Below are positions 33,872 through 47,398 of a stretch of DNA of 64,000 nucleotides, piece by piece. The notes beneath the pieces are model-generated. The model searched no databases and was not told the DNA's origin. It worked only from the letters and a program-made list of their open reading frames with translations. The stretch comes from Anisus vortex. Its lineage: Eukaryota; Mollusca; Gastropoda; Planorbidae. Both the position numbers and the translations under genes were made by a program. Where the stretch lies: assembly GCA_949126835.1 (NCBI GenBank), contig OX421508.1, positions 20,026,598 to 20,090,597 on the forward strand. Direction: 5' to 3'. Position 1 is the first letter of the stretch. Each line of letters begins with the position of its first letter.

Positions 33872-35395
33872 TCTATATAAGATAAGATAAGATAAGATTG
33901 CTTTATTGATCCAAATAAATGGAAATTTGACTTGATTACATAAATTCCGTCTTTCAGCATACCTAAAACAATATTAAAGAACCATTTGTACTCAAACACA
34001 ATAGACATTCACGCACACTATTATACCATTTATCATACAAGAAAAAAATAGGCCTATTATTTAGGAGTCAGCTATTGAGCCATTGTATTTCCTGGCTGAA
34101 AGATGATTCTTTTGAAAGAGTCTCACTGACAGTGGAACAAAAGAGTTCTTAAATCTCTCTGTTCTTGCCCTTATTGAAAAAAGCCGACCACTTCGACTAG
34201 ATATTATGTAACTATCATGAAGCGGGTGTGCATAATCTTGGAGGATATTATCAATCATAGTCTGAACTGAACTTGAACTGAAAATATCCGCAAGAGATGG
34301 TAATTCTGTCTGTGTAGTACGAGAGGCTTTGTTTATTAGGCGGTCTATTCGGTGTTCGTTCAATGTGGTGGTATTACTATACCAGCAGGTGATTGCAAAG
34401 GTTATGATGCTACCAACAGTCGCCGAGTAAAATAGATTCATAATGGTTTTCTCTATGTGAAATATTTTTAGTTTATTAAGACAGAAAAGTCGTTGGTGCA
34501 TTTTCTTACAAAGGCTTTGGCAGTGGTCAGACCAAGTCAGTTTGTCAGTAATTGTGACCCCAAGATATTTATATTGCGAGACTTGATATATTATTTGGTT
34601 GTTTATAAATAATAAATAAATAAATAAATAATAACGGTGCTTATATAGCGCATATCCCGTTGGTGACAGTTCTATGCGCAGACGACAGTTACAGAATACA
34701 CACAGACAACGAAATATATAGTAATACGCTAATTCTGCTGACGAAATAGGTGAGTCTTCAGCCGGCTCCTGAAGGTGTCATAGCTAGGGCTCTGGCGAAG
34801 CTGTAGTGGGAGGTGATTCCAAGCGGACGGTCCTGCGTAGGAAAATGAACGTTCGCCAGCGGACACTAGCCTCACACGAGGGATCCGCAGAGTAAGCGCG
34901 TCAGATGCCGAACGAAGTGGGCGGGACTGGGTGTAGAGCTCCATACAAGAGCGAAGATAATCCGGGGCGCAGTTATTCAGGCACCTATAACAGAGGGAAG
35001 CCAGCTTATATGAGATCCGGTTGTTGATGGGTAGCCAGTGCAGAGATCGGAGCAGAGGATTGATATCATTTGACTTCTTCTTCTTGAGAACTAGTCGGGC
35101 TGCGCAGTTCTGGATACGTTGGAGTCCTTGAAGGGAGGAGGCAAATCAGCCAGCTTGTGTTTCTCCTTCCGGAAGTCTACAATCATTTCTTTCGTTTTTG
35201 TGATGTTCAATATCAGGTAGTTCTCTCCGCACCATTTGTAGAAATCTGAGGTCGTCCTGTGATAGAGACTGTCGTCACTGGAAACAAGGCCGACAATGGC
35301 TGTATCATCGGCGTATTTGATTAAAAATACTGTATCGATTGCCGAACTTTGAATGTCATTGGACATTTTATCTTGTCTTTGAAAATTAAAACGAA
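33872..35395 (-). pseudogene. LINE (L2/CR1-like) reverse transcriptase, split by a nested LINE
   Basis: Minus strand. The 35091-35366 part reads FLIKYADDTAIVGLVSSDDS (RT catalytic box) and WCGENYLILNITKTKEMIVD. After the nested insert (34604-35120) it resumes near 34600 with YQVSQYKYLGVTITDKLTWS and continues to the C-terminus (34061-34501: SLADIFSSSSVQTMIDNILQ, AHPLHDSYIISSRSGRLFS). The 3' tail is ATCTTATCTTATCTTAT at 33877-33897. Related to the copy at 53069-53700. Confidence 0.88.
34604..35120 (-). pseudogene. 5'-truncated LINE nested in another LINE
   Basis: Minus strand from about 35118 reads LQRIQNCAARLVLKKKKSND, SLHWLPINNRISYKLASLCY, then RSFSYAGPSAWNHLPLQLRQ and stops at 34729. This is the intact C-terminal 130 or so residues of a CR1/RTE-like LINE protein, followed by a hairpin (GCGC motif) and a (TTTA)n tail at 34606-34632. 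GC-rich compared with its host. No damage in the part present, so the insertion is recent. Confidence 0.88.
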
Positions 35396-37610
35396 GAATA
35401 ATTCAGTCCTATAGAAGCATTCGCATTGATTCTATAAATATTTTTCGACACTAGATACTAATCCCGAAAATGAGCTGTAAATGCAATCAATTTTGCAGAA
35501 ATCGTGAAAAATAGCAAAAATTGTGAATGGTTAAAAACAAATACTGCACTATTATACAGTGTATGTATCCTAGGGCACAGGATTTTCTCTTGATACGTAC
35601 GAATTCTTAGTTCTTATATTAATCTTGAAAATTTTCTAAAAGTGAGGGCTTTTTCCTAAAAGTTTGCTCCCCCTAGAGTCAAAACCTGGTTACGCCACTG
35701 AAATGATCACCATGTTTTGTTCTTGTCTAGGTTCTATAAAAAAAAAGATAATAAGCCCGATACTCCAATTATTATTAGCATTAGTAGGCGAAGGACTATT
35801 GTGACACTATTACTATTCAAACTATTGTCTCAGAATATAAAATCAAAGCATTTATATCATATAGAATATTTATAACAATATTACACTAATACCAGAAACG
35901 CTGATAATAGTTTTATTATAGTGGAATTTGAGATCGGGTCTACACCTACGTATACTAATAAATTATAATTGGCAAGAGTGTTAAAACTTTTTTTTTTTCT
36001 AAGGCTTAGATTTAGGCCTACACTTTGACAAAGTTGTTTTTTTATTTACATTCAAGATATCAAACCATAGTGTCATGTATATTGTTTTTCCAAGAATTGG
36101 AACACGCAATGTTTATTCTTCTCTCTCTCTCTCTTTTCTCACTACACACAATATTGTGGGCGGGGCTTAGGCTTCCCGATCGCTTGACGTTTAGTACGAA
36201 AACAAAAGATTCTAGGTAATGTTGGGATTCTGTGTTGATCTCAAATTCTCAGAGTGTCAGGGAACGACTCATTATTTAATAGGGAAGTTCCTATCGTTTT
36301 TTTATAAGTTTTGTAATGACACCATGATTTTCACCCCTACTGGTAATGGGTCTGTCCCTTGCACCACTCGGATAGTATTTAATGATTTGTTTGTCTGGAA
36401 GACAGAGAGTTTCAAAATATGTTCCTTTGAGGACGCGTGGGTTGCACTATTTTATTCTAACTGTACATAATAGATATATTGTATATATTGAACATATCAC
36501 CTGAATTAAACTATCAACAACAGTTACACTGAAGCTTCCTTGTCAAGTTACTATTCTATTGTGTTGTCTACATTACTATAAGATTTATCTACTACTCTAA
36601 TGTCAAGGAAAGGAACTGTTAGAACACAAATACTGAGTTTGTGCCCAGGACTGAAACATAAATAATAATAATTAAAGTCTCCCCTAGGACTAACGAGAAT
36701 TATCAGCAAGATCTACACAGCTCTAGCCACAAGGGGATTGTGGACGTAACAATAGTAAAAAATGTTTTCTATAAGCTTGACCATTTTCTTCATAAAACTA
36801 AAATTTCTCTGAAATGTTTTGTAGCTATGTAATGGGCACAAAAGACTATTTGATGTAGTCACTTTACTTTCCAATGCTAGCAGAAATGAGGTAACATAAC
36901 ATATTATAAGGATTTGGTTAAAAAATGGTTTGAAGTCTTTGAACAAACAGTCCATGTTTTTTTCCCCATTTACAGTAATTTAATAAATATATTTAGTTCA
37001 TGTCCCTTTTAATATATTATTATGACTTTGGGGGGAGCGTTTTAAAGTTTAAATTTGGATTTTCTCAAAATGCGATAAGTGTGACTTAGGCTAAGACTTT
37101 CTTTCAGTGTGGCCGCCATGTGTTCCACCAGATCTTCACAATTAGCTGATGAAGCCTAGGTTTTCCGCTCAGATCAGCTAGTAAACTAAGTTTACATTAG
37201 CGGGAAAAAAAAATAAAGAAAGGCAAAGCTTCATCGCTAAATGAATCGAATTGAGCGCGTCGGCGTTATTAACGACATTGACAAACATTAAATATAAAGT
37301 ACCGTCAATTAAATGCCCTTTCCAAAACTCGATGGACATCCTGAGCGTAGCTAGCCTATGTAAACTTAATACAAAAAGCCTTTAAAAAAAAACAGAATGG
37401 GTCGCGAGCCGCACAATAGGACATCGTGGACTCCTGGGTTAAAGTTGAACGATTTGAACGACAAAAGAACAACAAAAACAAAAACAACAGACAAGAGATG
37501 TGGGTGAGAATTTTAAGTAAATCTAACAATTTAGCACAACATTATTGAAATAATCTTTCATTTATTGGCCCTCGACCCTAACGATATGAATGTATTACAG
37601 CAGAAATTAC
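35396..37610. other. No recognised gene; one hAT-like end
   Basis: AT-rich. TCAAAACCTGGTTACGCCAC followed by TG at about 35680-35701 looks like the right end of a CAGTGGCGTAACCAG-type hAT MITE, but I could not find its partner. The open frames at 36025-36470 have no recognisable homology. Confidence 0.45.
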
Positions 37611-37707
37611 CAGATGCCTTAGGCGACATTCCCCTAGTATGCCGTGGCCACAGAAACTGGTGAACGTTGCTTGACCGGCCCTATGATCAGTTTGGTCCAA
37701 AGGGCAC
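37611..37707 (+). mobile_element. tRNA-derived SINE, 3' fragment
   Basis: CCCCTAGTATGCCGTGGCCA, CAGAAACTGGTGAACGTTGC and ATCAGTTTGGTCC match the 3' body of the SINE at 59538-59796 (reverse complement). Confidence 0.78.
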
Positions 37708-38034
37708 TCTACTATTAATATTACTTATTACTATTTTCTTTAGGCAATGCAATATTAGTGGGTCGCGAACTAAAACTACTTTAAAGATAATCGGGTCATG
37801 AAATAAGCATTTTTCTTGGGGAAGGGAAGAGGGAAGCAAATGCTGTATTAAATTACAACAGCTAACAATTTGTCTTTGGGTTAACAGTGCATTGCATCAT
37901 ACTTGCACCTCCCCAAACCTGCCACAACACACACACACCTTCAACACACATTCAATCCCCCCTTCCGACCATCGCTCAATTACTACCGGTCTGTCCACCG
38001 GTCCACACAACGATAATTATGAACATAAGAATAG

Positions 38035-38450
38035 GGCTAGAGGGAATGACGTCACGTGGCATTGCAAGAACGTCATAACTTCTCCCCGGAAACTGAATCC
38101 GCTTGATGAGGCGAGTAAATAGACTCTTTCCCCTCCCCTTCCCCTATTCCCGCCACTCTGCTAGCCCTCTGTACGAGCTTAGAGGCTACAAGCGTTCACA
38201 AAGAAGAAGGTGAGGTGGGGGGGGGGGCATGTTTCAAGAGGGAGAGATGGGGGTTGAGTGACAGTAATATTAATTGTGGAGTAAAGGAAATGAGTTTCCG
38301 CCCCCCGGAGCGATCTGTCACGAGGAAACACGAGCATGTCACGTGACGTTAGGACCGTACAACTGCACGGGTGGCCGGCAGACAGCTCTCAGCATAACAC
38401 AAGAACCGTTAATAAGAGACCGAGCGGCCATTTTGGATTTGGAACACGAG
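38035..38450. promoter_or_regulatory. Candidate CpG-rich promoter or enhancer
   Basis: In AT-rich surroundings this stretch has TGACGTCACGTGG (CRE overlapping an E-box, about 38046), GTCACGTGACGTTA (palindromic E-box plus half CRE, about 38339) and GCGGCCATTTTGG (YY1-type, about 38426, minus orientation). Such clusters are common in animal core promoters. No first exon could be pinned on either strand. Confidence 0.4.
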
Positions 38451-38534
38451 GGTGACAATAAAGAGTACAGTATTTATATCTGTTCTCCTCACAGTGCATA
38501 CAAAGTTTGTTTACAGCATAAAGAATTGATCTAG

Positions 38535-41450
38535 TGTAAAAATTCAGTTTTCTCGTAACTGTCCGATTAGAGTTGGAATATTTTCATACAAAATCAATTC
38601 ATTATATTAGTAATTGTAAAAAAAAAACAGCAACAACAAAAAATAGGCTTAATGGCAACAATAACCACCTTTAAAGGAAATGAGAAACTAAAACAATAAC
38701 AACAATTGAAAACATTACAAGGCAACTGTAACAGCACACGCGCAAAAGCGAAACAGAAACAGGAAACAGAAAATGAATAGAAATCAAACGTAACATTTCC
38801 AATAGACTCGTATAAAAAGTTACATCAATATAATTAAAAATGTATATAAAAACCATACAAAATCGAACAGTTATAATTGTAAATCATAATGCATGCATTA
38901 TTATTATGATTATATATATATTTTTTTTTTTAAATCCTCTTTAGTCTCTCTCAAATTTGGAATAAAAAACTTTTTATTTAAAACAAATAGCCTTTATCTA
39001 TAATATAATGTATTTTTATCTTGTAACAAACGAAAAGGCTGTAACATATTCAAACGACTGCTCTATTTATATGAGGCAACTAAATCTATTTACAAACACG
39101 CTCTCCCTTGGCTCTCAACAAAGTCAAAAGGACAAATAAAGACCGCCATTTAAACAACTTTACTTACCTACAAACTGAATTGAATTATAGATTTTAGAAT
39201 AGCCAATTTTTTAAAAATCAAGTAGTAGTATGTTTATGCTTAATATATTTTTGAATGAGCTGTCAATGCATATTTCCTTTGCTATCTTTTATGTATGGAA
39301 TTTGATTCTAGTAAGTCTTTTTGTCTTCGAATACGAAATTTTCATCTTAAGTTTTAATATCATTCTGTTATATCTTTATGCAAGCATTTTCAATCCATAC
39401 GCATGTCTACTGATCATTGATATATGTTTGAAACTGTTAATAGTATTAAACTTCTTTTTTTCATTTTATATGTAAAAGTTGTCTTATCTCTGACATTGTA
39501 AGTCTTATTACTCCACTAGAGCGCCTGATAACATCACGTGCCGTTCACAATAAACAGCAAGAAAGAATCAATGCAAAAAACAACAACAACAAAAAACAAA
39601 ACTACCACACTTACAAAAAAACAACAACACCATAAGAAAACAAAATGAAGGTGGGGTTTGATATGCTTATCCAGTGATCCCTAATCTATTTTCAATACCA
39701 TACCTTTATTTTCCCTCTCCACAAACACACCACAAACCTATCAACCGACCTATTCCTATACACCCGTTTGACGTTGTTCTTTGCATCGCCCCACACTTCC
39801 ACACATCCCATGTGGTTTGCTGCATCCCCCACCCCACGCATCTCCCCTCCCTCACTTCACCCCCGGGTTACTGGTACCACAGGCTTGAGAGCCACTGGTC
39901 AAGCCACAGACTGCATGAGCTCTGTTTTGTCCGCTCGATTCCAAAAGGTGTGACTTACAAATGACTGCTTTTATTTCAGTTTCATTCAATGTAGGGAAGA
40001 GTGTGTGTGTGTGTTTATACATGAATGTATAATATGTCTGTGTGTAGTTGTGTTCAGTACCTTGTGGTGTTTAGTTTCTTGTTTTAAACTTAACATGGGT
40101 TTCAATTTCGATTTTAGACAAAGAAATGAAAGGAACAAAACTAAAAAAAGAAAAGAAAAAAAAACAACAGAGCCAAATAAACAATGCAACAAAAGTATCT
40201 ATTTATAGTAACCAATTGTGTTTGTCTGACACATTTTAAAGGGAGAGAACGAAGGGCACGCCAATAAAATCTATGGAAGAAAAAATATAAAACAATAAAA
40301 CTTGCGGAACTACAAATTTACTAATTTATATTAAAATTTTTCTTCACAAAAAACCAATGACAAGAAAACATGCAAATGTTTCAGCTTTTGGTCGGAAACA
40401 AAACAAAAATAATTAAATTCCAAAACACAACAAAATGTTGAAAAATTCCATACCATTCATCAATACATTTTAATTAGTGCCATGCTTGCTTTTCAATAAG
40501 TTTCCAGCAAATTTTCGTTGAATTAATTTGAAAACAAAATGCGCTTTTATTTCACTTTCCAGTTGATTTTTTTTTCCACCCAAATATTCTGATCAAGTTT
40601 TGACCCAGATATGAGCAAGATATAATCCTGACATTTGTAAAAAGTTTTTTTGTTAAAACCAAAACATCTACTAGCTGGTACAATAACGATGTAATTCTCC
40701 ATAAAAACAACAACAAACTGTACATGAGGGCAGCCTTATATACAAAAGTGGCTGTAAACAGAAGGTATCAGCAGTTGATGAATTTAAAAAAAAGGGGGGT
40801 TAATTTAAGTGATCCATTCTAGATACATTTTAACATTCCAGGACAAGACTCTACGTATTTCTAATCTAACACAGAAAATTATTAGACCATAAGAATTTTT
40901 TCTTCTATAATCAACACGCATAGGCCTATATATATATTTTTTTTTATTCACATAATACAAAGTTTTATAGATGTGTAGATTTGTACTTCAGACCAAGCAG
41001 CATATTTGCAGATATAACGATAGTATTTTTGTTTTTTTTACCGGTCTGCAGAGTGTCACATGACCGAACTAATTTAAATGGGTACCTGGCGTGATTGGTC
41101 AAAAAGACATAAGCCTGGGCTTTTGCACTGATCATATAATGTCCTGCTCTACATACACCCGTATACATTAATACATATAGATGCATGCATGAATATGTAT
41201 AAATATATATATTTATTTATATTGTCATTGAATCGCATTACGTAATAAAGGTTTGTTAGCATTATCATAAGTTTAAGGCATTGTTATGTAGACAGTTCTG
41301 TCCCTTGCGGAAGACGGACTGTGCATCAATCAATTACCAGGTATTGACTTGTTCGCGAGGAATACTGCTTCTCGCCTCTTAGCTATCTTACTGTTGGAAG
41401 TGTTAGTTTTAGTGGTCTGTTCATGGTGGACAAGGTAATAGTTTTATAAT
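38535..41450. other. No recognised gene
   Basis: AT-rich with A-rich runs (38618-38645, 39568-39645), a CACGTG at 39534 and simple repeats. Open frames are short and of biased composition. Could hold introns of a gene driven from the 38.0-38.5 kb region; no exon seen. Confidence 0.4.
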
Positions 41451-41779
41451 TCTATCGGTCTATGTATGTATGTATGTTCTATAATTATCTATATAGGCCT
41501 ATCTATATTCATATATATATATATATATATCTGTCTATCTATGTATCGATCTAATATCTATCTACAGTCATCTCTATATAATCATGTATCTATATATCTA
41601 TATTAACCTATCTATTAATCTATCCATCTATCTATCTACTATTTATCTATGATCTATCCAAATTCATTTACCTATCTATATTCATCCATCTACCCATCTA
41701 ACTATCTACTATCTATCTACCCATCTAACTATTACTATCTATCTATCCATGTATCTATCCACTATCTATCCATCTATCC

Positions 41780-41861
<82 letters not shown>

Positions 41862-41965
41862 ATTCATCTTTCTGTCTATTTATCTATCTATCGTTCTATC
41901 TATCTATATTCATCGCTCTATTTACCTATATGTTCTATCTATCTGTCTGTATATCTTTCTGTCTG
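41449..41965 (+). repeat. (TCTA)n microsatellite, compound
   Basis: About 500 bp of CTAT variants with a perfect core at 41776-41861. Overlapping Tyr/Leu/Ser/Ile open frames are not genes. Confidence 0.97.
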
Positions 41966-42489
41966 TTAGTCTCTCTATAACTCTCTACATATATCAAATC
42001 TATTTCTATAATTATTATACATGTACATAGATTTAACTTGCAGACCTATCTCTAGAAATGATCTTTTCCAGCTTATGATAAATTTTTATTATTATTACGA
42101 TGTTGACGGGTGCATTTTTTATTTCTATTTTCCATTAGATTAAAACAAGAAAATTAAAGTGGATTGGAATTTTACTAAGGTTACATAATTCGCTATTCTG
42201 TCTGAAGACAGAAATTTGTGATTTCTTGGGCTCATTCTTTTTGGGATATTCCAGTGCTGGACTTAAGGAGTCATGTTTCTGGAGCTCTACCACTCTTTAC
42301 TGTTCCTGGTTATGTGTAAGTTTTGTGACGTACCGGTATGGCATATTTATCTTCATTTGTTTAAATACATGGATTTACTAGATTCGCACTTAGTGTTATT
42401 AATCTCTATACATACATATAAACACTGCAGAATGTAGAACATATAGAATATAAAACATACATAATGTATAACATACATGGGAGTGCGCT

Positions 42490-42715
42490 CATTTGAGTCA
42501 GTGGCGCCTTCTTTATGGAACAGTCTATTTCAGACACTGAGAGAATCTGGGAGAAGAGAAACTTTTAAAAAGAACTTGACGACATTTCTCTTTGGCTAAT
42601 ACATCTGCCACTGCAAATCACACCAAGAGCGCACTGAGCATGCTAATTTAATAGCATGGATAGAAGCGCTATAGAAATGCCCATTCTTATTATTCTTCTT
42701 CTTAATATAGAACAT
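42490..42715 (+). pseudogene. LINE C-terminal and 3'-tail fragment
   Basis: Plus strand reads VRSFESVAPSLWNSLFQTLR then FKKNLTTFLFG and stop, matching the C-terminal 'RSF..aaP.lWNsLP..lr' motif of CR1-like LINEs. The tail GCATGCTAATTTAATAGCAT and GGATAGAAGCGCTATAGAAA with (TTATTC)n follows. Confidence 0.8.
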
Positions 42716-43560
42716 ACATAATATAGAACGTACCAAATATATAATATACAGAATATAGAACGTATGAAATATAAAGTACAGAATATTGACCATGCAGAAT
42801 ATTGATCATACAGAATATAGAACATACAGAATATAGAACATACAGAATATAGAACATACAGAATATAGAACATACAGCATATAGAACATACAGAAGATAG
42901 AATATTCAGAATATAGAACATACATTATATAGAACACACGGAATATAAAACATACATAATATAGAACATATAGCATATTAAAACATACAATGCTTATAAT
43001 ATATAAAACATACAAAATATAGAACATACAAAATATAGAACATACAGAATTATAAACATACAAAAGGTATACCATATAATATATACATTATAAAGAACAT
43101 ACAGAATAAAAAACATAGAGAATATATAACATACAGAATATTAATACATATAGAGCTTAAAATATATAAATCATACAAAACATAGAACTTACAAAATATA
43201 GAACATACAGAATTATAAACATACAAAACGTATAGCATATAAAACATACAGAATCTAGAGCATACAAAATATAGAACAAACATAATTATAAACATACAAG
43301 CATAAGCATATAAAACATACATAATATAGAACAAACAGAATATAAAACATACGGAATATAAAACATACAGAATATAAGACATACAGAATATAAGACATAC
43401 AGAATATAGAACGAATGGAAGATCGGTTGCTGTTCCTCGAGAATGAGAAGGCAGAAGAAGAAAAGAAGTAAAACATACATAATGTAAAACATTTTAAATG
43501 TAGAACATACAGAATGTAGAAAATACAGAATGTAGAACATACAGAATGCGGTATTTAAAT
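42716..43560 (+). repeat. Degenerate minisatellite, about 16-bp unit GAACATACAGAATATA
   Basis: Some 50 diverged copies. Unit not a multiple of three, so minus-strand Tyr/Cys/Phe/Leu-rich open frames run through in all frames; not genes. A weaker start of the array is visible from about 42420, before the LINE fragment. Confidence 0.88.
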
Positions 43561-43929
43561 GTGAAACGTATCAGGGAACCACTTAGTTTACATTTAAAAT
43601 GTCTAATGAAGATTATTATAACTTTTTTTTGCGTCGTTTAATTGCCAGCATTCATATCCTCTGAACGTGAAATATAATAAAATAAGAAAGTAGATAATAT
43701 CATTTCGATAAATTGTAGGTGAAGAATAAAAGAGTAATATATTTCTTCTATGATATATTTCTTACAGAAAAGGTATTTTAATGAGTTTTGGCAATGTCTG
43801 GACGGTCCAAAGCTAGCCCCTCTCATTTTATATTTTGTTGTTCTTGAATGCTTCTAAGCATACAAAAGGTGGATTATTCGTGGAAAAATCGCTCTCTTTC
43901 TTTTTCTCTAATTAAAAAGAACCAAATAG

Positions 43930-44302
43930 TTTTCGTAAAACGTAAATGCGTTACATTTACTTTAAAAAAATTAAGACGTCAAAAGTAGCTGTTTTTGGCT
44001 ATTAAAAAAACGGTCACAAAGACGCAAAACCAAAATTCATTTGCATCAAGCAATACGTTTGGGAATAAAAATGTGGGATTCTTCACTTCTAACATTCACA
44101 ATCCATAGTTTTCTTTCGGAAAAATATTTTAGAAATGAAATAAAATTTAATCCCCTACATCTTTTCTTACTCACAGTACAACCAGTTACGCATCACGCAT
44201 GCAGGTTTTGTTAGTAAATGAACGAATAGGACCGGAAGTGTTGGAACACTATAGACTTTTAGGTTCATCATGCTTGCATTATCCTTATGACTTGTTCATT
44301 TG
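43930..44302 (-). mobile_element. THAP-like mini-ORF element, decayed fragment D
   Basis: Shares TTTGCATCAAGCAATACGTT, the CACAATCCAT segment and GACTTGTTCATTTGG with copies A-C. The mini-ORF is disrupted and the left end is missing. Confidence 0.7.
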
Positions 44303-44424
44303 GTAATACAACATTTACTACTCTTAAAGATCTATATGTATATGGATCAGTGACGTAACCCAAATTTGTGCTGATATCGTCTTTACGCCATTTTAATATT
44401 TAATTAAAAAAAAAACACATAAAT

Positions 44425-44606
44425 CAGGGGTGTGCAACAAGCGGCCCGCGGGCAACAATACAGTCCGCCAAGCCTATTAGTGTGGCCACAACAAAGCTCC
44501 TAACCGAGATTATTCTAGAATTCATCAAGAGAGTGAAAAACATTTTCATAATGTTTGACCCACCTTGCTGTATCAGCCCGATAACGGACAATTGTGCACA
44601 CTCCTA
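44425..44606. mobile_element. hAT-type MITE (family of 12633-12808)
   Basis: Starts CAGGGGTGTGCAACAAGCGG with CCCGCGGGC, ends TTGTGCACACTCCTA; about 182 bp. The family shares the GTGTGCAA end and GGCCCGC subterminal motif. Confidence 0.78.
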
Positions 44607-45769
44607 CATTTAATGGTTTGACGGCCCACAGAGTGCAGGCATTTTCCTAGATCTATGCACAACTATATTCTAGTTGTTTTTTTTTTTTTTCTTGAAGGTT
44701 CCAGCTACATTTCTGGAGGCCCTCCACAACAAGGCGATGGCGAAGACTCCGTAGAGCCATTGATGAACTGCCAAGAGTTTTATACAAGATGCGCTCTCAT
44801 TATAATTAGCTCTGACGTCATGAAATGCAGGTACTGTGATCAGAATGAAAAAAAACAACACTAGCCCGAGAGCATTTCTGTCCTTATGGCCATATTTAGT
44901 TTCAAATCTTTTATCATGACTTAATGACTACGGTATATATGTGACCCGTTCTCACGAAAGGTGACATAAGTTGCAAATACCAATTTGTGCTACGACTGTT
45001 TTTGTGTTGTGGGGGTCTTTCCTGTGAATTTTTTTTTATTTTTATAAATACTAGGCTATCCATTTCTAAATCCTAATTTATGTTTTTTATATTTTTGTTC
45101 TACTTAAAAATACTTTAATTAATTATTTTGATCAACGTGTGATTTAGAATTTAGCATAAATCACTAAAATTCGACTTTATTTAACCTATTGTTTTGTAGC
45201 AAAACCTTGACAGTACTCCATAAGTTGGCCATAACATTATATATCATTTAAAAGAGCAGACTCTCGGGAATCCCCTTGTCATCACTATTTATTTATAGAA
45301 ACCAATCAGAAAAATTTGCTGATTGGCCATTGGAATACAAGGAGATAACGATTAGGCTTTCCGTTTTCGAGATTATGAAAATTCACAAAATGGAGAGACC
45401 CATGGCATCACTGCTAAATTCTTTGCGAGATGTGAATTTTTTTGTTCAGTTTTATTATAAAATTATATCGTATATACCACTAAAAGGATAACTGAATGCC
45501 CGTTCGATTGGCATGTAAATATAGATATTACTGCTGTGGTGCTACGGAGTTTAGACATTTTCAATACATAAACTTTAAAACGCCTTTTCTCAAAACTCTA
45601 GACAGTAAGTGTCATATAAAATTAAAATATATTCGTATAATAATAAATTTGGTATTAAAATAAAGCTTATTCAATGCCCTTTTAAACGATATATAGGCCT
45701 ATAGCTCAAAATGTTGAAAAAAACACACTTATGTCACCTTTTGTGGGAACGGGTAACATATTATCATGT
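44607..45769. other. No recognised gene
   Basis: AT-rich. A short open stretch near 44700-44800 has more balanced codons but no acceptor/donor pair in phase and no homology I recognise. Confidence 0.45.
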
Positions 45770-45952
45770 CTTTATGAATATATTTTCTCATGTCTTTATG
45801 ACTATATATTATCATGTCTTTATGACTATATATTATCATGTCATATGACTATAGTATATTATTAATTCTCTTTGACTATATTTTCTCATGTCTTTATGAC
45901 TATATATTATCATGTCTTTATGACTACGGCATATATTATCATGTCTTTATGA
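45770..45952 (+). repeat. 24-bp tandem repeat, left part, split by the LTR element
   Basis: Units of CTATATATTATCATGTCTTT + ATGA with variants. The array continues at 52917 after the LTR retrotransposon, confirming the insertion. Confidence 0.9.
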
Positions 45953-46993
45953 TGTTACGAAACGTAAATTCCCTACATTGTAATGTTAATAAACCAACTA
46001 AATCATTTTAAGCGAATTACGTTTAAACGATATAAAATATTTCTCAGCTCAAGGTTTTCCCCGGGTTTTTCCTAACCTAATTAGAGCATTATTGTTTTTT
46101 ATTAACCTCGATAAAAACATGAACTGCCCATGCACCTACAGCGTGTCAAGGCCGTCCGGTCTCTCCTTATTTTGTTAGAGCATTATTGCTTGTTCTTAAT
46201 AAAAAGACAGTCTGATCACGCAGTCAACACGCGGGCTAGATTCAAAAGAACTCGTGTCACTAGGCTGACTGGATTTTCCAACGATTGACCCATAACATAT
46301 TTCTACGCGATTCGACACTTTTAGTTTAGTTCTTGGCGTACAGCCGATCGGATAACATCTAAGATTCTGAGTCTCTGAGTATCGTTTCTATTTGAGTTGT
46401 ATTATGGAAAATTTATTATTCTACTATTAACTACAATGCTATATGTTCATTGAGGATATTCATTACTAATTGGAATATGTGTATTTCTTGATTGTGTATA
46501 TAATATTATTTGGATTCCTACTGGATTGATGTTGTAAATTAAACCAAATTTATCGTTGCTTTCTACACAACTTGGTTAACGTCAATATTTCAAAGTTATA
46601 TACATGTGTGTATGTGTAATATTTATTCAACTATATTAATAATCTACACTACCACTCGACATCGAGGTTCTTGCTGTATAATATGAGCCACACAAATAAT
46701 TATACATGAAGTAAATCAACTGAAAACTCTAAAACTACGCTATGTGAATTGCCAGGGGATTATAAGAACCAGGAATACTCTAGACAACTACAAATAAACT
46801 TCAGAATGATATAATAAGATCTTCACTAATACAAGGATACTCACACTAACAATAACAATACTATAACTATCATTTTCATAAATTGAATGGGGGCTCTAGC
46901 CGTAATAACATTATAAATTATAATTATACTTGTGTGACATAAATAGAAGGTCTCATCCATGATTTATTATGGTGAATAAATTGCCTTGTAATA
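45953..46993 (+). repeat. 5' LTR
   Basis: Begins TGTTACGAAACG, ends CTTGTAATA. Contains a TATA-like GTGTATATAATATT (about 46493) and AATAAA at 46975, 13 bp before the end. No clear tRNA-primer site could be assigned after it. Confidence 0.93.
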
Positions 46994-47398
46994 AAATGGG
47001 TTTTGCTCGTCAGTGATTTACTAACAAACGTTTAGAGGATTTACTTCAACTTCAAGAATCGTTATACTATTTACACAAACTATTTACAACTGCCGTAATA
47101 CATACTCGTAACTTGGATGGATTGTGTTGGAAAATATGAACAATATACAATATACTAAAGATTGTGATTGAATTGAACATTGCTATTGAGAATCGGAAAA
47201 CTTAACTATTCAGCCTGGAAAATTATCTTGTGTATTACCTTATCAAACAAAGTAACTCTAAGAAAGTATTATTTTTATGACCTTGTTGTGAAAAATCTGT
47301 ACTGTGTGGTGTAGTGAATTATTCAAAGGACAGAAAGTAAGTTGGACTCTTTATTGTATTATTAACAAGATTTATAGTAACTTTTAATAATATATAAA

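Noticed and set aside
42596..43540. Antisense Tyr/Cys/Phe-rich 'membrane-like' frames
   Set aside because: A 16-bp tandem repeat read through in all frames.
45276..45491. 71-residue open frame with ordinary composition
   Set aside because: No recognisable domain, no conserved neighbours and no splice sites in phase; AT-rich chance frame is as likely.
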